Source: Fibrobacter sp. UBA4375 (GTDB lineage Bacteria; Fibrobacterota; Fibrobacteria; Fibrobacterales; Fibrobacteraceae). From it: a DNA stretch of 40,971 nucleotides. A program made the position numbers and the translations under genes. Below the pieces are notes generated by a model, which was given only the letters and a program-made list of their open reading frames with translations, was not told the DNA's origin and made no database searches. Positions 31,491-40,971 of this stretch are shown here, in pieces. The stretch is taken from assembly GCA_002391195.1 (NCBI GenBank), contig DGRZ01000049.1, forward strand, positions 1 through 40,971. The letters are read 5' to 3'. The stretch's first letter is position 1. Each line of letters begins with the position of its first letter.

Positions 31491-32612
31491 CTAACCACTA
31501 ATCGCTATCCACGCCGCTCCTGCCGTGAGCAGCACCAGGTTCACTGGCAACAGGAACTTCCATTCGAAATCCATGAGTTGGTCCACGCGGGGGCGCACAA
31601 AGGTCCAGCGCACCATCATGTAGCACCAGATCATGAAGAACACCTTCCCGAAGAACCACACCAGGCCAGGCACCATGTTCAGCACGTTATCCACAGGAGC
31701 AAAGCCGATACAGGGGGCATGGAATCCGCCCAAGAAACAGGTGGTGGCCAGAGCCGAGTTGGTGACCAGGGCGATGTATTCGGCCAGGTAGAACATGGCG
31801 AAGGGCGTACCATTGTATTCGGTGTGGTAGCCGCCGGTGAGTTCCTGCTCCGCTTCGGCGATATCGAAGGGGGCGCGGTTCATTTCGGCGGTGCTGGAAA
31901 TGAAGAACAGAATGAAGGCAATAAAGCCCAGCACGGGAATCTTGAAAATCCACCAGTCAAAAACCGTTCCCTGCTGGCTCATGGTGATGTCCATCAGGTT
32001 GGTAGATCCGGAAATCATCACCACGAACAGAAGGATCATGGCGAAGGAAATCTCGTAACTGATAATCTGGGCGCCGCTACGGAGTGCCCCCAGCAAGGAA
32101 TACTTGTTGTTGCTGCTCCAGCCGCCCAGCAAAATGCCCAGCACGCCGAAACCGTTCACCGCGATAATCAGGGGAATGCCCATGGAGACGTCGGCCACCA
32201 CTAGGTCCTTGCTGAAGGGAATCAGGGCACAAACCATGAAGGGGGCAATCAGCACGATCATGGGTGCCGTGTAGAACATCAGCTTGTCTGCACCACTGGG
32301 GGCATAGACTTCCTTGAAGAGCATCTTGAGCACGTCGGCGATGGTCTGCATAGTACCGTGCCATCCCAGGCGCATGGGGCCAAGACGGCACTGCACGTGG
32401 GCGCAGACCTTGCGTTCCATGTAGATGAGAATAGGGGCAGAACCGATGTTCACGGCGCAGACCGCGATGATGCAGATGACGGCGTTAATCAAGAAGGCGA
32501 CAACGCTGTCCAAGGTCTCGGACTGGAAGGCTACAGGCAGGTAGGCAGTCACCTGGGGAACCAGGTTCCTTACAAAATCGCCGATAGGATTGGTAACGGA
32601 AGGGACAAACAT
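31491..32612 (-). CDS. nuoH: NADH-quinone oxidoreductase subunit H
   Basis: The 373-residue membrane subunit forms the quinone chamber with NuoB and NuoD. Diagnostic stretches are YMERKVCAHVQCRLGPMRLGWHGTMQTIADVLKM and AEMNRAPFDIAEAEQELTGGYHTEYNG, whose acidic loop lines the quinone site. It has about eight helices and an N-terminal extension of about 40 residues before the conserved part. The start is three bases after the nuoD stop. Confidence 0.96.
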   Translation of the reverse strand: MFVPSVTNPIGDFVRNLVPQVTAYLPVAFQSETLDSVVAFLINAVICIIAVCAVNIGSAPILIYMERKVCAHVQCRLGPMRLGWHGTMQTIADVLKMLFKEVYAPSGADKLMFYTAPMIVLIAPFMVCALIPFSKDLVVADVSMGIPLIIAVNGFGVLGILLGGWSSNNKYSLLGALRSGAQIISYEISFAMILLFVVMISGSTNLMDITMSQQGTVFDWWIFKIPVLGFIAFILFFISSTAEMNRAPFDIAEAEQELTGGYHTEYNGTPFAMFYLAEYIALVTNSALATTCFLGGFHAPCIGFAPVDNVLNMVPGLVWFFGKVFFMIWCYMMVRWTFVRPRVDQLMDFEWKFLLPVNLVLLTAGAAWIAISG

Positions 32613-32615
32613 AAA

Positions 32616-33755
32616 CTACCTGTCAATTTCGGGAATCACGGGGTCCAAGGTGGCAAGAATGGTCACCAGGTCCGAAATCTTGTGGCCCTGGACCATCTTG
32701 TTGAGGGCCGCGATGTGGGGGAAACTTGGACCGCGTGTGTGTATGCGGTAGGGCTTCTCGCCGGTAGTGGCGGCTACTACGTAGGTGGCGTAGAGCCCCT
32801 TGGCGGTCTCGATTTCGCTGTAGTAGCGGCCCACCGGCAAACGCACCGGCTTTTCTTTGGAGCGCCAAGGCCCTTCGGTGGGGAACCGATCAATGCACTG
32901 CCGGAGGATTTTCATGGACTCGTGGATTTCGGCGATACGCACCGTGTAACGGTCGTAGCAGTCCCCGTTGTAGGTCACGGGAACTTCGAAATCGAAGGAG
33001 TCGTAGATGCTGTAGGGGTTCGCCCGGCGCACGTCAAAGTTTACGCCGCTGGCCCTGAGCACAGGACCGGAGCATCCGTAGGCGATGGCGTCTTCCTTGG
33101 AGAGGATGCCGATACCCTTGCTGCGTTCCAGAACAATGATGTTCTTGGAAAGGAACCGCTCGTAGTCCTTCATGGTGCCGTCCATGTGGTCCAAAAACGC
33201 CTTGACCCGCGGGATAAACGTGTCGGGCACGTCGTAGCGACTTCCGCCCGGCCTGAAGAAATTGGTGGTAAGTCTGGAGCCTGTCACCTCTTCCAAGATG
33301 TCGTGGATCATCTCGCGTTCCTTGAAACCGTACAGCAGGCAGGTCTGTCCGCCCAGGTCGCCGCCAAAGCAGGCGAAGAACACCAGGTGGCTCGCAATAC
33401 GGCCCAGTTCCTGCAGCATCACGCGGATATATTCCGCCTTCTCGGGAACGCCGATGTTCATGCCCTTCTCGAGGGCGATGACCACACCCAGGTTGTTCTG
33501 GATGGCGGTAAGGTAGTCCTGACGGTCGGAAAGGGCGATGTACTGCAGGTAACTCATGGATTCGGCCTGCTTTTCCATGCCGCGATGGATATAGCCGAAA
33601 TGGGGAACCAGCTCTACGATGGTCTCGCCGTCCATGCGGAGGGCGAGGCGCAGGGCCCCGTGGGTACTGGGGTGCTGGGGACCCATGTTGATGAAAAATT
33701 CTTCGGTGTTGGTTTCACGCTGGATGCGGAATCCCGGAGGAAGCATTCCTGTCAT
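32616..33755 (-). CDS. nuoD: NADH-quinone oxidoreductase subunit D
   Basis: The 379-residue 49-kDa subunit holds the quinone headgroup. NMGPQHPSTHGALRL supplies the quinone-binding His pair and PHFGYIHRGMEK the conserved loop. It is hydrogenase large-subunit-like but lacks the NiFe cysteines, as expected for NuoD. ATG at 33753-33755 follows an ideal AGGAGG and overlaps the upstream gene stop by four bases. It is a separate gene, not fused to NuoC. Confidence 0.96.
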   Translation of the reverse strand: MTGMLPPGFRIQRETNTEEFFINMGPQHPSTHGALRLALRMDGETIVELVPHFGYIHRGMEKQAESMSYLQYIALSDRQDYLTAIQNNLGVVIALEKGMNIGVPEKAEYIRVMLQELGRIASHLVFFACFGGDLGGQTCLLYGFKEREMIHDILEEVTGSRLTTNFFRPGGSRYDVPDTFIPRVKAFLDHMDGTMKDYERFLSKNIIVLERSKGIGILSKEDAIAYGCSGPVLRASGVNFDVRRANPYSIYDSFDFEVPVTYNGDCYDRYTVRIAEIHESMKILRQCIDRFPTEGPWRSKEKPVRLPVGRYYSEIETAKGLYATYVVAATTGEKPYRIHTRGPSFPHIAALNKMVQGHKISDLVTILATLDPVIPEIDR

Positions 33756-35011
33756 ACGGGCCTCCTGATCATTTCCGGGTGGGTAAAGTCCTTGCGCAGG
33801 GGGTAGCCTACGAAGTCGTCGTCCAAGAAGATTCGGCGCTGGTCGGGGTGGCCCACGAAATCGATGCCGAACATGTCGTAGACTTCGCGTTCCTTGAATT
33901 CTGCCGCTGGATACAGGTGGCTGATGCTGGGGGCGTGGGCAAGGAGCGCCGTGGCCCGCTGCTCTTCGGGAATGGAAAAGTCCTTTTTCAGTTGCAGGCA
34001 GAGGAACAGCTTGTGTCCGTGTTCCATGCTGCGGAACTGGGACACCACGTCAAAATGGTCGTCGTAGTCGATACCAACGATGTCGATGAGGTAGTCCATC
34101 TTGAGGCAGGCCTCATCCTTGATGAATTCCACCATGGGCAGGTAGTCTTCGGGGGTGACCATCACTTCTAGCGGTCGGTCCGCCGGCATGGCGGCCACCA
34201 CGTCTTCCACAGGGTCTTCGCTGTGGGTATGCACCGTTACCGCCGGGAATTTTTCCTTCAGCTTTGCGTAGATGTCGGACTGGGTGAGCCCCATGCGCTT
34301 GAAGGGGACACGTTCCACTTCGGGAAAGTCTTCTTTCTTGATGCGGATGGGCTTGAAACTGGACTTGTAGTCGGGATTTTCTTCCTTGAACTTGGCCCTG
34401 GCTTCTGCCATTTCTTCGTCTTTCATCTCTTCCAGGGCGGCCCAGGTCTTGGCGGCTTCGCGGTAGCGGTCCATGGTGGACACGTCCTTGGGTTCGCCGA
34501 CCTGCCAGGGGTTACGGCAGGTTTCCTTCAGGATTTTTTCACGGAGGGTCAGAAGCCCGTGGAAAAGGGCCTCGGGCCTGGGCGGACATCCGGGGACGAA
34601 TACATCTACGGGAATCAGGTTCTGGGCGCCACGGACTACGGAGTAGTTGTCGTAGATGAAGGGGCCGCCGCTGATGGTGCAGGCGCCCATGGCGATGGCG
34701 TACTTGGGGCCAGGAATCTGCTCCCACAGCATCTGGATGGCAGGCGCCATGCGGCGGGTGATGGTTCCCGCCAAAATAAACAGGTCCGCCTGCCTAGGTG
34801 AACTGCGGAATACTTCACTTCCGAATCGGGCGATGTCGTAGCGGGCCATGGAACTGCTCATCATCTCGATGGCGCAGCAGCTGGTGCCGTAGGTCAAGGG
34901 CCAAATGGAATTTGCACGGGCCCAGTTCACCACGTAGTCGATGGCGTTTACCACGTACTTACCGCCCGGAATAGGGTCCAGGATTTTTGGAGCTAAATTG
35001 ATTATTCCCAT
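33752..35011 (-). CDS. nuoBC: Fused NADH-quinone oxidoreductase subunits B and C
   Basis: This single 419-residue frame joins two subunits. Residues 1-165 are NuoB, with GTSCCAIEMM, GACTISGGPF and PGCPPRPEALFHG giving the four cysteines of cluster N2. A charged linker (about 170-250: REAAKTWAALEEMKDEEMAEARAKFKEE...) follows. Residues 260-419 are NuoC, with YLIDIVGIDY, PAAEFKEREVYDMFGIDF and HPDQRRIFLDDDF. Common fusions in the family are NuoC-NuoD; a NuoB-NuoC order is much less usual. No frameshift or internal stop is seen, so the fusion is real in this sequence. Confidence 0.94.
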   Translation of the reverse strand: MGIINLAPKILDPIPGGKYVVNAIDYVVNWARANSIWPLTYGTSCCAIEMMSSSMARYDIARFGSEVFRSSPRQADLFILAGTITRRMAPAIQMLWEQIPGPKYAIAMGACTISGGPFIYDNYSVVRGAQNLIPVDVFVPGCPPRPEALFHGLLTLREKILKETCRNPWQVGEPKDVSTMDRYREAAKTWAALEEMKDEEMAEARAKFKEENPDYKSSFKPIRIKKEDFPEVERVPFKRMGLTQSDIYAKLKEKFPAVTVHTHSEDPVEDVVAAMPADRPLEVMVTPEDYLPMVEFIKDEACLKMDYLIDIVGIDYDDHFDVVSQFRSMEHGHKLFLCLQLKKDFSIPEEQRATALLAHAPSISHLYPAAEFKEREVYDMFGIDFVGHPDQRRIFLDDDFVGYPLRKDFTHPEMIRRPV

Positions 35012-35382
35012 TTCAGGATTCCTTTTTTCCAGGCGTAGGCGAGGCCGGAAACGAGAATGGCCATAAATATCACAAGGTCAATGATAACGACCGCAGGGGC
35101 GAGGGGCGTGTTCCCTGCCATGATTTCCTTGAAGTTCATGAGCACGGGATACAGGAACAAAGCTTCGATGTCGAATACCAGGAACAAAAGCGCGAACAGG
35201 TAGTAGCCCACCTTGAACTGGATACGGGCGTTTCCGATGGTCTGCATGCCGCATTCGTAGGGGGCCATCTTGTTCTTGGTGTTCTTGGTACGGTAGCCCA
35301 GCAAAAGCCCGGTGACGGTAGCCGCCGCGGCGATGAAGGCACCCAAGAAGAGGAATATAGATAAGATGATGTATTCGGACAT
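35002..35382 (-). CDS. nuoA: NADH-quinone oxidoreductase subunit A
   Basis: The 126-residue, three-helix membrane subunit has the conserved PYECGMQTIGNARIQFKVGYYLFALLFLVFDIEALFLYP block, which lies near the quinone entrance. It is the first gene of the leftward operon A-BC-D-H-I-J-K-L-M-N and overlaps the next gene by 10 bp. No strong Shine-Dalgarno is visible. The 96-bp spacer upstream is rich in short TAGT/CAACTC repeats. Confidence 0.95.
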   Translation of the reverse strand: MSEYIILSIFLFLGAFIAAAATVTGLLLGYRTKNTKNKMAPYECGMQTIGNARIQFKVGYYLFALLFLVFDIEALFLYPVLMNFKEIMAGNTPLAPAVVIIDLVIFMAILVSGLAYAWKKGILKWE

Positions 35383-35478
35383 GGTTTTAGTAGTTAGTAA
35401 TCAGTTGTCAGTGTCTTCGGTTTCAAGATTTCCTTCTCTAATGTCTCATAACTCAATACTCACAACTCGCAACTTCTC

Positions 35479-36066
35479 TTAGTAGAAATTCTGTAACTCC
35501 TGTATCGTTCCAAAGAGGGTGTTGCCTATCTGGAACCGTTCAACGATATGCTTTACCAGCTCCCGGAATTCCTTGATGGTGGCAAGGGACATGGCCGAAA
35601 GCTTTTCCTGGATAGAACTGACGAATCCCTTGTCCACCGGTTGCGCTTTCATGCCCTGCATGTTTATGCCCCAGTCGTGGAGCATCTTGTCGGTGTCGAT
35701 TCGGGCGATGATATAGTGGGTGGTAGAAAGCAGTTCCCGCAGAAAGTGCACCAGGAAGATTTCTTCTTGCAGGATGCCCCAGCGCTTGTCCTTGGAATAC
35801 AGCGTGGCCTCTTCGGCCTTGCCGTAAAAGATGGCGGCCTGGGCGTATTCCAGGCAAGTGGTAATCAGGCGCTCGTAGTGCTTGATTTCTTGCTGCAGGT
35901 GGGCGAACCATTCTTCGTCGAACTTGCCACCGGTGGTGCCGTTATAGTCGTTGGGCAACAGCGCCCTGAAGGCGTAATAGACCTCTTCGTAGTAGCGGTT
36001 CCGCATGCGGCAGTTGAAGGCCCTGTTCTTCAGGGTGTAGTCGCTATGGTGCAGGGGCGTCATCAT
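35479..36066 (-). CDS. Unrecognised helical protein coupled to the RelA/SpoT gene
   Basis: I do not recognise this 195-residue protein (MMTPLHHSDYTLKNRAFNCRM...). It is predicted almost wholly helical and rich in aromatic and charged residues, with no membrane segment. DEEWFAHLQQEIKHYERLITTCLEYAQAAIFYGKAEEA may be a coiled-coil or four-helix segment. Its ATG overlaps the RelA/SpoT stop (ATGA), which indicates translational coupling, and suggests a stringent-response partner. Nothing in the sequence proves that. Confidence 0.65.
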   Translation of the reverse strand: MMTPLHHSDYTLKNRAFNCRMRNRYYEEVYYAFRALLPNDYNGTTGGKFDEEWFAHLQQEIKHYERLITTCLEYAQAAIFYGKAEEATLYSKDKRWGILQEEIFLVHFLRELLSTTHYIIARIDTDKMLHDWGINMQGMKAQPVDKGFVSSIQEKLSAMSLATIKEFRELVKHIVERFQIGNTLFGTIQELQNFY

Positions 36067-38207
36067 GATTTTTTAACCTCCCGCACGCCGCTAATCTGCT
36101 GGATCTTGTAGGTGACGGAATCCACCTGCTCCTTGCGGAAGGCCTTGAATTCCATACGGATCCTGCCGGAGGACTGCTTGCTCACGACGCTCATCTGGTC
36201 CAGGAACAGGTTTTCGTCCTTGATGACCTTCAGCACGTCGAAGGTAATGTTCTTGCGGTTGTCCGTTTCCACGATCAGGTGGGTGGTGAAGGGCTCCGAA
36301 AGGTCCGGGCTCCATTGCACCGGAATCTGCTGTTCTACGGGGAAATCCTTGAGACAGGGGCACTTGAGGGAGTGCACCTCGATACCCACCTGTGGCCGCA
36401 TGATTCCCACAATCTTGTCGCCGGGAACGGGCCCGCAGCAGCTGGCGAAATGCACCACCAGGTTGGTCTCCTGGCCGATTTCCAGGGGCATGTCGTCTTG
36501 GACGGGGCTCTTCTTGTCCTTGTTGAAGGTGGGGAAGAACCGGAGGGCCGAAGCTTCCTTGGAAATGTTCTCGCCGCCGTTCAAGAAACGGTGGATGTCC
36601 TGCAGGGGGAGTTCTCCCTGGCCCAGCCGTTCGTAGAAGGTCTCGATGTTCGGCGTGCCGAAATGCTTTGCGGTACTTTCGTCCGAAGGATACTGGTCCT
36701 TTTCCATCTTGGAGACCCGCAGTTCACGGGTCCAGATTTCACGGCCCAGGTCTCTGGCCTGTTGCTGCATGCTGGTCTTCATCCACTTGCGCAGTTCCTG
36801 TTTGGCCTTGGTGGTGGTCACCATCTCCAGCCATTCCGGGCTGGGCTCCTGGGTGGGGCTTTTCAGCACCTGGATGGTGGCCCCGTGGGGCACGGGCTTG
36901 TCCAGGCTTACCACTTCGTCGTTGATGCGGGCCCCTATGCAGTGGAGGCCGAGCTCCGTATGTACGGCAAAGGCAAAGTCCAGCACGATAGCCCCGTCGG
37001 GCAGTTCGATGGAGTTTCCCTTGGGGGTGAACACCACGATTCCCTCGGGTTTCAGGTCCACCTTCAAAAAGTCCAGGTATTCGCGGCTGTCCGAAATTTC
37101 GGACTGGAGCTTGACCATGTGGTCTAGCCAGGCCAGTTCTTCGCCTTCGTGCTGGGTTTCCAGCTTGTAGGCCCAGTGGGCGGCAAAGCCCTTCTCTGCC
37201 GTCAGGTCCATGTCCTTGGTGCGAATTTGGACCTCCACCATCTTGTTTTCGGGCCCGATGACCGTGGTATGGATACTCTGGTAAAGGTTTGGCTTCGGGG
37301 TGGCGATGTAGTCCTTGAAGCGGCTTTGGAGGGGCGGCCACAGGTTGTGGACATAGCCCAGGGCCAGGTAGCATTCGGGAATGGTATCCACGATAATGCG
37401 GATGGCGAAGATATCGAAGATGTCCTCGAATTCGCAGCCCCGTGCAATCATCTTGTTGTAGATGCTGTAAATGTTCTTGGTGCGGCCCTGGATGGTGCAG
37501 TCGAAATCTTCTAGGGCGAGCTTGATCTGCAAGGGCCCGATGACGGATTGGATGTATTTTTCCCGGGCTTCCTTGTTCTCGATAAGGGCGTCCACCAGTT
37601 TCTGGTACTCTACCGGGTTCACGTACTTGAAACTCAGGTCTTCCAGCTCCGTCTTGAGCTTGTACAGGCCGAACCGGTGGGTGAGGGGTACGTAGATGTC
37701 CAGGGTCTCCTGGGCGATGATTTTCCGCTTTTCGGGCTTCATGTACTGCATGGTCCGCATGTTGTGGATGCGGTCTGCTATCTTGATCATGATGACCCGG
37801 GGGTCTTTCGCCATGGCGGTGATGAGCTTGCGGTAGGTTTCCGCCTTGCGGGCGGTCTTGCTCTCTTGCTGGGCGGCGGTAATTTTTGTGACGGCGTCCA
37901 CCATAAAGGCGGTATCGTCGCCGAATTTTTCAGAAATCTCGCTTAGGGTGTGGGGCGTGTCCTCTACCACGTCGTGGAGCAGTCCGGCAAGCACCGTGGC
38001 CTGGTCCTGTTTCAGGTCCGCAAGGATCTTGGCCACCTCGTAGGGGTGCTCGGTATAGGGCATGCCGCTCTTGCGGTATTGGCCGCTGTGTGCCTCTGCT
38101 ATAAAGACAATGGCGTTCTCCAGAATCTCACGGTTCAGGGCGGGATTCTTCTTGATAAGCACGTCCACGATGTGCTTCTGGTTGGATGTCAGCTCTTGTA
38201 CTGCCAT
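36063..38207 (-). CDS. Bifunctional (p)ppGpp synthetase/hydrolase
   Basis: The 714-residue RSH protein has the full long-form order. The HD hydrolase has HPYEVAKIL, LLHDVVEDT (H78, D79, E82, D83) and IKIADRIHNMRT. The synthetase (about 240-345) has GRTKNIYSIYNKM, RFKD at 296-299 (the R-x-K-D signature of bifunctional enzymes), YQSIHTTVIGP and EVQIRT. TGS follows at about 388-450 (VVFTPKGNSIELPDGA), then a helical/zinc-finger-like region with CCGPVPGDKIVG and a C-terminal ACT domain (HLIVETDNRKNITFDVL). It makes and destroys (p)ppGpp in response to starvation. All hydrolase residues are present, so it is Rel/SpoT-type rather than RelA-type. Confidence 0.95.
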   Translation of the reverse strand: MAVQELTSNQKHIVDVLIKKNPALNREILENAIVFIAEAHSGQYRKSGMPYTEHPYEVAKILADLKQDQATVLAGLLHDVVEDTPHTLSEISEKFGDDTAFMVDAVTKITAAQQESKTARKAETYRKLITAMAKDPRVIMIKIADRIHNMRTMQYMKPEKRKIIAQETLDIYVPLTHRFGLYKLKTELEDLSFKYVNPVEYQKLVDALIENKEAREKYIQSVIGPLQIKLALEDFDCTIQGRTKNIYSIYNKMIARGCEFEDIFDIFAIRIIVDTIPECYLALGYVHNLWPPLQSRFKDYIATPKPNLYQSIHTTVIGPENKMVEVQIRTKDMDLTAEKGFAAHWAYKLETQHEGEELAWLDHMVKLQSEISDSREYLDFLKVDLKPEGIVVFTPKGNSIELPDGAIVLDFAFAVHTELGLHCIGARINDEVVSLDKPVPHGATIQVLKSPTQEPSPEWLEMVTTTKAKQELRKWMKTSMQQQARDLGREIWTRELRVSKMEKDQYPSDESTAKHFGTPNIETFYERLGQGELPLQDIHRFLNGGENISKEASALRFFPTFNKDKKSPVQDDMPLEIGQETNLVVHFASCCGPVPGDKIVGIMRPQVGIEVHSLKCPCLKDFPVEQQIPVQWSPDLSEPFTTHLIVETDNRKNITFDVLKVIKDENLFLDQMSVVSKQSSGRIRMEFKAFRKEQVDSVTYKIQQISGVREVKKS

Positions 38208-38307
38208 TATCTACAATTTATTATAAAATTTGGCAGAAAAACGGCAATTTTGGGAATATAAGCCAAAAATAAGGTTTTCTAAATAGAATAGCGGCCGGGA
38301 TGCTAAA

Positions 38308-38991
38308 TTAGAATATCCAGTAGTTGGCGCCCAGCTTGAAAGACAGGTCTTTTGCACCGCTTAGGTCTATAAACTTGCCCTTGGAATCGGGATAGAGCTC
38401 GGTTAGCCCAAAGCCAATTCGCAGGTCTACACCAAGCTTGTCCATGACATAATAGCCGCCGCCTACGGCAACACTCAAACCGAAAGAAGTCTGCTCCACA
38501 GTTTCGGGAACAGAATGCGTCGTGGTTCCGCCAGATACCTTGTCCGCCACTTTGGCCTTGAGAGACACATCGCTACTCAAATTGAGGCCCAATTGCGGGC
38601 CGATATAGGCATAAAATTTCGGGGTGGCATTGGCTCTGACAAGCAATGGTATTTCCAAGTCCATCTGGCTAAATTCACGTTCGCCCAAATCATCGTCCTG
38701 GGAGTAACTTGCATAGCGGAACAAAAGTTCTGGCGTGAAATGAATCAGGGAAGAAATTTCGTAACGGCCGACAGCACCCAATTCCAAATCAATTCCACCC
38801 GGATTTTCGTCGTTCTCGCCACCGGACCAGTCATCTTCCAAGCCCCAGATCATGCCGTAACCGACCGCCAAACGGGCACCCAACCCAATTGCAGGCGCGC
38901 TTGTTTTGGAACCGGCCTCTCCGGATTCTTGTGCCAAGGCGAACGCCCCTGCACATAGGACTGCCATTACGGATGTTAGAATTTTATTCAT
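38308..38991 (-). CDS. Outer-membrane beta-barrel protein (OmpA/PorT-like)
   Basis: The 227-residue protein starts MNKILTSVMAVLCAGAFALAQ, a clear signal peptide with likely cleavage after ALA. ATG 38989-38991 is six bases after GAGGAG, and an adjacent ATG three bases upstream is also possible. The mature part alternates hydrophobic and polar residues in strands (LGARLAVGYGMIWGL, LELGAVGRYEIS, HFTPELLFRYASY, FYAYIGPQLGLNL, LSVAVGGGYYVM, LDLRIGFGLTELY) and ends KLGANYWIF with a terminal Phe. This fits an eight-stranded barrel with acidic outer loops. Its function is unknown. It is monocistronic. Confidence 0.85.
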   Translation of the reverse strand: MNKILTSVMAVLCAGAFALAQESGEAGSKTSAPAIGLGARLAVGYGMIWGLEDDWSGGENDENPGGIDLELGAVGRYEISSLIHFTPELLFRYASYSQDDDLGEREFSQMDLEIPLLVRANATPKFYAYIGPQLGLNLSSDVSLKAKVADKVSGGTTTHSVPETVEQTSFGLSVAVGGGYYVMDKLGVDLRIGFGLTELYPDSKGKFIDLSGAKDLSFKLGANYWIF

Positions 38992-39037
38992 CATTTTCTC
39001 CTCGTTAAAATTTTTGCTATTGGGCGACAGGTCTCGT

Positions 39038-39769
39038 CTATCTGTTGGCAAGACGTGCCGAAAAAATCTCGAAGTCCTCCGGCGTGGTAAGCTTGTCGTT
39101 CATGGCGTTCCCCTGCACAATAAAGACGCTTTCGCCAAAGAATTCCAGAATGCTGGCCTCGTCGGTGGGCGTAAAATCCAGCGGTTCGCGGTCAATTCGA
39201 CCATACAAGCTTTTCAAGAGCGAAACGGATGCGGCCTGTGGTGTCTGGGCGAGCCAGACCTTCTTGCGGTCGATGGTCTTTTCCACCTTGCCGTCTTCGG
39301 CCACCTTGATGGTGTCAACAGCGGGTTTTGCCACTAGACAGGCCCCTTTTTCTACCAGGGTCTTGCATACGTTTTCGATAATATCTTTAGAAACGAAAGG
39401 CCTTGCCACATCGTGGACCAGCACGAATTCCGCCTGGTCAGAAAGGGCGTTCACACCGTTTCGTACCGATTGCCAACGTTCCGCTCCACCGACGACAAGG
39501 GTTAGTTTACTCAGGGTCTCGGCTGGCAAGGTTTTGGAAAGGCCCGATTCTCCATAAATCTGTTTTTCGAAATAATCCTTCCAGTCGGCGGGTACGGCCA
39601 TCACCACCTGGCCGATTTCGTCCATGCTAAGGAAGGTTTCCAGGCAGTAGAAATAGACCGGCTTGCCGTTTAGCTGCATCAGCTGTTTGGGGATGGTTCC
39701 ACCCATCCGTTTTCCGATGCCACCTGCCGGGAGCACGGCGGCAAATCTACCCTTGAAAGAATCACTCAT
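39038..39769 (-). CDS. ispD: 2-C-methyl-D-erythritol 4-phosphate cytidylyltransferase
   Basis: The 243-residue enzyme transfers CMP from CTP to MEP in the non-mevalonate isoprenoid pathway. The family motifs are present in order: VLPAGGIGKRMGGTIPKQL (CTP-binding loop with catalytic Arg and Lys), GGAERWQSVRNG, VLVHDVARPF, KPAVDTIK, AQTPQA, TDEASILE and NAMNDKLTTPEDF. The length is normal. A single weak ribosome site is seen before ATG 39767-39769. It diverges from the isocitrate dehydrogenase gene with only 39 bp between the two starts, so their promoters must overlap. Confidence 0.95.
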   Translation of the reverse strand: MSDSFKGRFAAVLPAGGIGKRMGGTIPKQLMQLNGKPVYFYCLETFLSMDEIGQVVMAVPADWKDYFEKQIYGESGLSKTLPAETLSKLTLVVGGAERWQSVRNGVNALSDQAEFVLVHDVARPFVSKDIIENVCKTLVEKGACLVAKPAVDTIKVAEDGKVEKTIDRKKVWLAQTPQAASVSLLKSLYGRIDREPLDFTPTDEASILEFFGESVFIVQGNAMNDKLTTPEDFEIFSARLANR

Positions 39770-39808
39770 AACGTGAGAAAGTTAGTAAATATCTATCTTT
39801 GGGCTCGT

Positions 39809-40971
<1,163 letters not shown>

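Overview
The window looks like a chromosomal segment of a Gram-negative anaerobe, most likely a Fibrobacter-type organism of the Fibrobacterota. That assignment is my inference from three things: an energy-metabolism locus with a fused NuoB-NuoC and no NuoEFG, a monomeric-type isocitrate dehydrogenase together with an MEP-pathway enzyme, and intergenic spacers rich in short tandem repeats and hairpins. I could run no database search.

Layout. Positions 1-2150 are ordinary chromosome: the 5' end of pheS, a Nim-type flavoprotein and an MscS channel. From about 2.2 to 24.6 kb lies an accessory island. It begins with a tyrosine integrase that converges on a second, divergent tyrosine recombinase. 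Next come a primase-like replication protein that ends in an SSB-like acidic tail, two unrecognised proteins, and a large type I restriction-modification locus (two hsdM genes, hsdS, a site-specific recombinase, two silent TRD cassettes, hsdR). A DNA glycosylase of the endonuclease III family and two small unknown genes follow. The island ends with a leftward cluster: a serine resolvase, a YubB/DUF1281-like protein, an ArdC-like antirestriction protein, a SpoVG-like protein and an unknown protein. Two tRNA-Arg(CCU) genes, the inner leftward and the outer rightward, mark the right side. From 25.1 to 35.4 kb a leftward nuo operon encodes an 11-subunit-type complex I. It is followed by an unknown gene overlapping a bifunctional RelA/SpoT gene, an outer-membrane beta-barrel protein, ispD, and the 5' part of isocitrate dehydrogenase.

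Two structures stand out. (1) Five copies of a 41-bp element lie at 20994-21034, 21822-21862, 23108-23148, 23667-23707 and 24225-24265. Read on the minus strand each is ACTGG-N12-GGGrCTG-N11-TATnnn with no variation in spacing, and each lies upstream of a leftward island gene. It reads as an activator-dependent or single-stranded-DNA-type promoter for an anti-defence regulon. (2) The hsdS second target-recognition domain and two silent alternatives are bracketed by six copies of a short site with core AAATCNNGGTTT. All are in the same orientation and all encode K-S-(R/G)-F in the same phase, with a tyrosine recombinase between the expressed and silent copies. Every cassette length is a multiple of three, so any exchange keeps the reading frame. 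This amounts to a direct-repeat, integron-like specificity switch rather than the usual inverted-repeat hsdS shufflon.

How the genes may work together: the integrases, the replication protein and the resolvase would maintain the element. The type I system with switchable specificity would defend the host and stabilise the element. The leftward ArdC/YubB/SpoVG-like genes resemble the anti-defence block found in the leading regions of plasmids. No relaxase, conjugation gene, phage structural gene or CRISPR array is visible, so the element appears to be integrative and at most mobilisable.
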